Positions 59,107 through 64,000 of a DNA stretch of 64,000 nucleotides are shown piece after piece. Below the pieces are notes generated by a model that was not told the origin of the DNA, ran no database searches, and saw only the letters and a program-made list of their open reading frames with translations. The stretch spans positions 1 to 64,000 of the forward strand of contig JAGTJL010000014.1 of NCBI GenBank assembly GCA_020746875.1, written 5' to 3'. Each line of letters starts with the position of its first letter. Position 1 is the first letter of the stretch. Made by a program: the position numbers and the translations under genes. The stretch comes from Rhexocercosporidium sp. MPI-PUGE-AT-0058. Taxonomy: Eukaryota; Ascomycota; Leotiomycetes; Helotiales.

Positions 59107-59420
59107 TGTTAGATTTCACTTCGGTAACTCGTGCCGATTCTACCCTGAAATAGCCGAAGGAGTTTCCACTGCTTACGCGGCCCGGAAATTACCTTTGTAT
59201 TCCGGGAAATTACGCTTGTATTTAATTACGTAGCTCGTATAAGCTACGTAATTAATTACGTAGTCGTAAAAGCTTTTAAAGAAGCTATTATTTTATATAT
59301 AACTACCGAAGAGCTCTTCTAGCTCTTTAAGCAAGCAAGCAATCAATTCTACTTTGTCTTTGATCACGTGTCCTCACCTACTGCGCTTCCTCATTCCTGA
59401 TTGGCTCGCCTATTCTCACA
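59107..59420 (+). repeat. 3' LTR of copia A2
   Basis: 314 bp, from TGTTAGATTTCACTTCGG to TATTCTCACA. A perfect 12-bp stem AATTACGTAGCT/AGCTACGTAATT with a 6-nt loop lies at 59224-59253. Confidence 0.9.
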
Positions 59421-59479
59421 TTTTTAGTGCTTTTAGCGTAACTATATATTTTAAATATTAACGTGCCTAAGCTTAGTTA

Positions 59480-62400
59480 ATATGCGTTAATTCTCTTTAA
59501 TTATAAGCTTAATTATTTATTAATTATTATAAAAGATATTTTAAGAACACCTTATATTAAAGTATATTTCCGCAAAAAGCCTTTATAATATTATAACTAT
59601 TTTTATAGTTCGCTCTACCTTTAAGAGCTTAGCCTTAGTTATCGAGGTAATAATTATATCTTATTTAATTATTATTTATAATATAACACCCCTAAATAAA
59701 ATAATAATAAGCCTTTGTAAAAAACGCTTAATTTTCAAATTATTTATAAAAGAAGCATTAAAAGCTATCATAAGCTACGTTTTACTCTCTTAACGACTGT
59801 AAATAATACTTAAGAAGCGTGTTTTAAAAAGGTAACGTATAGTTTAATTTATAACTTATAAGTGCTTTTAACTTAAGCTCGTTAAGAAATGTAATAACTA
59901 TAAAGTTATAAAAGTTATATTTAGTCTAAGCATAATAACTAAGTATAATACGAAACCGACCTTTTCTTAGTATTCTTTAACTTAGTTTATAGTTACTTTA
60001 GTAGTGTTTTTAATTAAGTCGTAATATAATAAAGGAATACTTAAGCAATTGCTATTTATTAGATTAAATTTTTAAATTACCTTTTTTATATACGTATTAT
60101 AAATAAGCGTAATTGTCTTCGCATGTCTATTACGTATAATTCGCACCCTTAAGAATCATTTTATATCTCTTATTATAATAAGTTCATAGGCGTTGTTTAA
60201 GCCATTAATGATTTTAGTTATTATAAAAAGGTTTAAATTATAATATAATACTTATATATTATCTACGTAAAAGGCTATAAATACTATTCGCTTGTCGTTT
60301 ATAAAAATATAAGGCTTTTTTATAAGTGGTACGAGACTAAGGCTTTTAAGTGTAATTAAGAAGTCGTTATATTATAAAGCTAGAAAGTCGCGGAGGCCAT
60401 ATAAGACTCTATCGATTTCTACAACTATATTAGGTTATTTAAAACCGTCGAGGAAATAATAATAAATAAGTGCATTTTATTTGTCTTATTTTATATTAAT
60501 AAACGCATTTACGACGTCGTATTATTTAATCTTTAAGTCAAACTATACTACTATAGCTATTACGACGCGGAAAGACTTTATTATTAGCGTAAAAGCGTAT
60601 ATAAAGAATATTATAATATCTTTTTATAAATTACTTTTAATAACGACTCGCGATTTAGTGCGTATAAGCTGTCCCGTTAAGTTAACTTTATAAATAAACA
60701 CTTATTTAAATAATATAAACGTTATCTTCGCATCTACCTTTAATATAATATACTAGCACTTCTTAATTTAAAAATTCTTTATTTTTTTACGCGCGTCCTT
60801 CTTAAAGTGTTTTCTTTATAAGTGCTATTTTAAATCCTTTTAATACTTTAATACTTGTAAAAGCTTTATTTAATGTAATTATATTAATTTAAAGCTTATA
60901 ATTACTTATACTTTAATCGATTCGCTATTAACTATAGTTATAAATATAATATATATAGTTTTGTAGTTTTCTTTATTTTTACGCGTTATTTTATTATTTT
61001 AAAATATCGTAATAAAAGATATAATATACGTATAGTTTTTATTTATTTAGTTTATGAATTTAACGTTTAAGAGCTCCTTTATTATAAAAGAATATGTTTT
61101 TAGCCTTTTCTTAAACCGTTTATTCAATTATATTGCCTCTTTTACTTAACGTCTCTGCTAAGCTCGAGTAATAAGGCGCAATTGACTTTAGTTTAATATT
61201 TAAAGCACTTCGTTAAGGGTCTTTTAAGTTATATTATCTTTTAAAAGATATTATAATAATATATTTAACGGTGTATTTTTTAAAATGAGTTATTAATTTC
61301 CTTTAAGCTCGTCGTAATCCTCTTTTAACGAGGTGTTTTCGTACTCTAAAGTATTTCCTAAGCTTATATTAATTACTTTAGTTTAGCGTAATAATTAACT
61401 TTAATTATTTTATAATTTATTTTAAATTATAACTTAAAGTATTAAGTTATACGCACTCTTAATTTAAAGTAATTATTTTCTATTTATAACACTTTTCTTA
61501 GGCTCGAAATATTCGTTTCGTCGTATTTAACTTCGAGTCTGTCTTAATATGCCTAGGCTTTTTAATATTATTAAAATATTTATGTTATTATTATCAAGCT
61601 TTATATCGTCTTTTAACGTATTAACTCGTGAATTTAAAAAGACTAATTTATTTTAGTACTTTTATAGAATAAGCAGTCCCGCCTCTTTTAAAATTATAAG
61701 CTTTATAATTACGTATAAAATTACTTCTTTAAAAGCTTTATCGACTTTTATCGAGTTAAACAAAAGCTCGTTTAATTTAATATTATTTTTAACTTATATA
61801 TATTTATCTTTTACGTATTCAATAGCTAACTCGGCGTCTTAAGCGGCTTTAAGTTCTATAAGTATATTAACGATTTATTTAAGTATTAGCAATGGTTAGC
61901 CGACTACCGCTTACTTATTATAGAATTGTGCTTTATTAAAAATAACGTTTCGAGTACATATTATATATTTTAATTAAAGTATTTAAATTTTATATATATT
62001 AATTACGCAATAGCTAATTAAGTATTTAATATACCCTTTAAAGTTAACCTTAAAGCTTCTTTTATTATAAAGAGTTTGTCGGTCTTTAATTATTACGTAA
62101 GCTTTAGCGCTATACGTAAAAATATTACTTTAATTAAGCCTTAAATCGACTAACAGTCTCTTTACTACCTTTAAGTCGTATTATTAAAAATACTATTTAA
62201 ATTATATCTTTAACGTCTAACCCCTAGATTCCGCCCCCCCTTTTACACCAAAACTCACCACTTTTAATAATTGATATCTTTATGATTTATTAATAGAAAA
62301 AGCTAAAATTAAAGATTTAGAATATTTTTTATATAGTATTTGTATTTTTGCATATCTTATTTATTTTGTATTACGTAATATTATAAACTAAGTATTTAAA

Positions 62401-63680
62401 ATCGAAAAACTTTCTCTCATACAAATTTGGTGTAAAAATGAATTTTCTTGTTTTTTTAATAACTTTTATAATTATTAGCGTAAGAACTTAAAACTTATAG
62501 TTAAAGTGCATTCTATTTAAGACTTAAAGATTCTCGAGTTTAAACCTAATTCTATTAATAATCATTATAAAATTAAGTAAAGTATTCAGCACTATACAAA
62601 TAATTTGTATGAGAGAAATTAATTACTTAAATAAAAAGCAACTACTAATACAATTACTTTAAAACTCTTAAAACTTAAAGGTCTATATATAATCTTTATT
62701 TGATTTAAATCTTATATAATTATATAAAATATTAAAAACGTTATTAGTAGGTGAAATTTGGTGTTTTTTATATGTAAAAACTTAAATTTAATATTACGTA
62801 ATAATTTACAATCTAAATTATTTTTGTCTTTGTAAACCTAGCCTATACATGCTAATAAATACAAATATCAAAAATTTATTGCTTTTTATTAATTAATTAT
62901 AAAGATATTAATGCCTTAAAATCGCGATTTTTGGTGTAAAAGGCGGGCGGAATCTAGGGGTGGGCGGAATCTAGGGGTTAGACGTTAGCACTTCGTTTAG
63001 CGATTACATAGCTTTTTTAATAAATAGCGACATATTATAAAAATACGTAATTATTAAAATAGCTTCCGGCTATAACTTAAATAATAAATTAATACTTATT
63101 ATTATTTTTAAGGCTTTAGCAATAAGCTCTCCGCTAATTCTCTTTACACCCCCATTTAACTCATGCGTATAAACCGGAGTAGGCTTTAGCTCTATGCTAC
63201 TATTTAATGCCTATTAATTGTACTTTATTTAGTATTTTATGTTAATTACCGACGTGTCGTTATTAAACTTGATTCTATATATAATAAAGCCGTATTAGCG
63301 TTTAATCCATATTTTAAACGTCTTAAGTACGCCTATAACAAAGTCTTAGGATTTATTAATAAGCGTAAATGCAAAAAGCTTTCTATTATATTTGTCTTTA
63401 ATTAATAATAATTAATATGTCTTATTATAACTTATAAAGTAATTAAATAAGTCCTATGCGATTTTAAAGAAAAGTCTTAGGGACTTATTATTTAACTTTT
63501 TGCGTAATAATTATTAACTTAAATATATTATAATATAACTTTCGCATTTTATACGCGTGATTCTATTAATTTAAATATTATATATATGTTTTATTAAAGC
63601 TTTTAAAGTCATTTTACCGAAGTGACCGGCGCGTAAGTGCTATATTTGTATTATGTCGCTCTGAGGTCGTAGGAAACTAC
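59480..63680 (-). pseudogene. Copia D pol remnant
   Basis: On the minus strand, HLRAGHFGKMTLKALIKHIY (about 63640-63570) is the His pair of the GAG-pre-integrase domain, followed by a KCESY (CxxC) decay. Integrase-like sequence with PRLFFKIA then stop, DL- and -WIKRQYGL-type text continues to about 63150. After the MITE and a linker, reverse transcriptase appears: DVVNAFI (about 60500), VVEIDRVLYGLRDF (about 60410), the catalytic box as YVDN (60269-60258), then FLRVRIIRNRHAKTITLIYN and YIKKVI (about 60060-60130). The order is copia. The second catalytic Asp is lost and stops are frequent. Confidence 0.75.
62213..62985. mobile_element. 773-bp mariner-type MITE
   Basis: Inverted ends ACGTCTAACCCCTAGATTCC (62213) and the same read inward from 62985, flanked by TA on both sides (62211-62212 and 62986-62987). 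The right end carries a tandem duplication of GGGCGGAATCTAGGGGT (about 62944-62978). GGTGTAAAA-type motifs recur inside (62229-62237 inverted, 62429, 62758, 62933). A 17-bp perfect inverted repeat, TTTCTCTCATACAAATT (62411-62427) and its complement (62603-62619), lies in the middle. There is no coding frame. It has less TpA excess than its host element D. Confidence 0.8.
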
Positions 63681-64000
63681 GTATTAATTAAAAAGTATAC
63701 TTTTTAAGAAAGTATAGTCGTTTATTAATTATTAAGTATATTATTACAGTAAGAGATTTACGAGCTTTTATAAAGGCATATAATTATAGAGAGCGCGAGC
63801 AGTTATTAATAAGCTTATATTCAAATATTATAAGGTTTTACTTACGCTATAAGTTTCTTATTATATAATTATTTTTAGCACTGCCTACTCGTAAAGTCGT
63901 ATTAATATTATTATACCATACCTTCGACTATGCGAGGAAGCTCTTAAAAATAATATTAACGTTAAACCCTTTTATAATAACTACGTTACTTAATATTAAA

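Larger units (their letters stand above)
52726..59420 (+). mobile_element. Ty1/copia retrotransposon A2, nested in D, containing a TRIM
   Basis: 6695 bp with 314-bp LTRs and the duplication TTTTT (52721-52725 and 59421-59425). Less RIP-mutated than A1, with several open stretches of 75-228 codons. A 507-bp TRIM sits inside the integrase region. Confidence 0.9.
59426..64000 (-). mobile_element. Ty1/copia retrotransposon D, 5' segment (minus strand), running off the window
   Basis: It resumes after copia A2. Reading the minus strand from the window end: a GAG-pre-integrase block, integrase, a MITE insertion, a linker, then reverse transcriptase up to the A2 junction. The 5' LTR and most of gag lie past 64000. 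RIP damage is heavy. Confidence 0.75.

Noticed and set aside
60481..60693. Plus-strand 70-codon frame
   Set aside because: It is antisense to the copia D reverse transcriptase (DVVNAF and flanking blocks on the minus strand).

Overview
The window comes from a filamentous ascomycete (Pezizomycotina) nuclear genome. It holds two short gene-bearing islands of ordinary base composition and a much larger AT-rich block built from degraded transposons. Three things support this: a fungal-type intron (GTAAGT, CTAAC, TAG) in the first gene, transposon families typical of fungi (Tc1/mariner, pogo/Fot1-like, MULE, Ty1/copia, Ty3/gypsy), and coding remnants riddled with TAA/TAG where CAA/CAG are expected. 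The last is the signature of repeat-induced point mutation (RIP, CpA to TpA). No finer taxonomic call is justified from the sequence.

Region 1 (1-3600) carries one intact two-exon gene (214-3581) for a 1095-residue protein with a long coiled-coil/Thr-Glu-rich centre. In memory it resembles a family known mainly from bacteria. Region 2 (4133-6166) is a RIP-damaged Tc1/mariner transposon with terminal inverted repeats (TIRs) and TA duplications. Region 3 (7064-10645) is a pogo/Fot1-like transposon whose left TIR is split by a small LTR element (7078-8830) that encodes only Gag. Region 4 (11.3-13.3 kb) holds a decayed acidic gene resembling subtelomeric helicase-type genes, and a truncated MULE transposase fragment with an upstream cluster of short repeats. 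Region 5 (14374-15984, minus) is an intact astacin-type zinc metalloprotease fused to H-type-lectin-like domains.

From about 17.2 kb to the end the window is a nested stack of retrotransposons. A solo-like gypsy LTR (17629-18056) abuts a WD40-repeat remnant. A copia element E (about 20.4-25.2 kb) adjoins a minus-strand gypsy element F (25.25-27.5 kb). A 3' fragment of copia B follows (B3, 27519-29042). Gypsy C starts at 29043 and is interrupted by copia A1 (31553-45601, target duplication TATTA). A1 is itself interrupted by copia B1 (33511-41362, duplication AAAGC). C resumes at 45607 and is cut by copia B2 (46191-51084). B2 is cut by minus-strand copia D (51085 to past the window end). D contains copia A2 (52726-59420, duplication TTTTT) and a 773-bp mariner-type MITE (62213-62985). 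A2 contains a 507-bp terminal-repeat retrotransposon in miniature, or TRIM (55859-56365, duplication GGTAT), which looks free of RIP.

The target duplications and the amount of RIP damage give a relative history: C is oldest, then A1 and B2, then B1 and D, then A2, then the TRIM. No retroelement reading frame is intact. The only genes likely to make full-length products are at 214-3581 and 14374-15984. I saw no tRNA, rRNA, CRISPR array or Starship-type captain gene.
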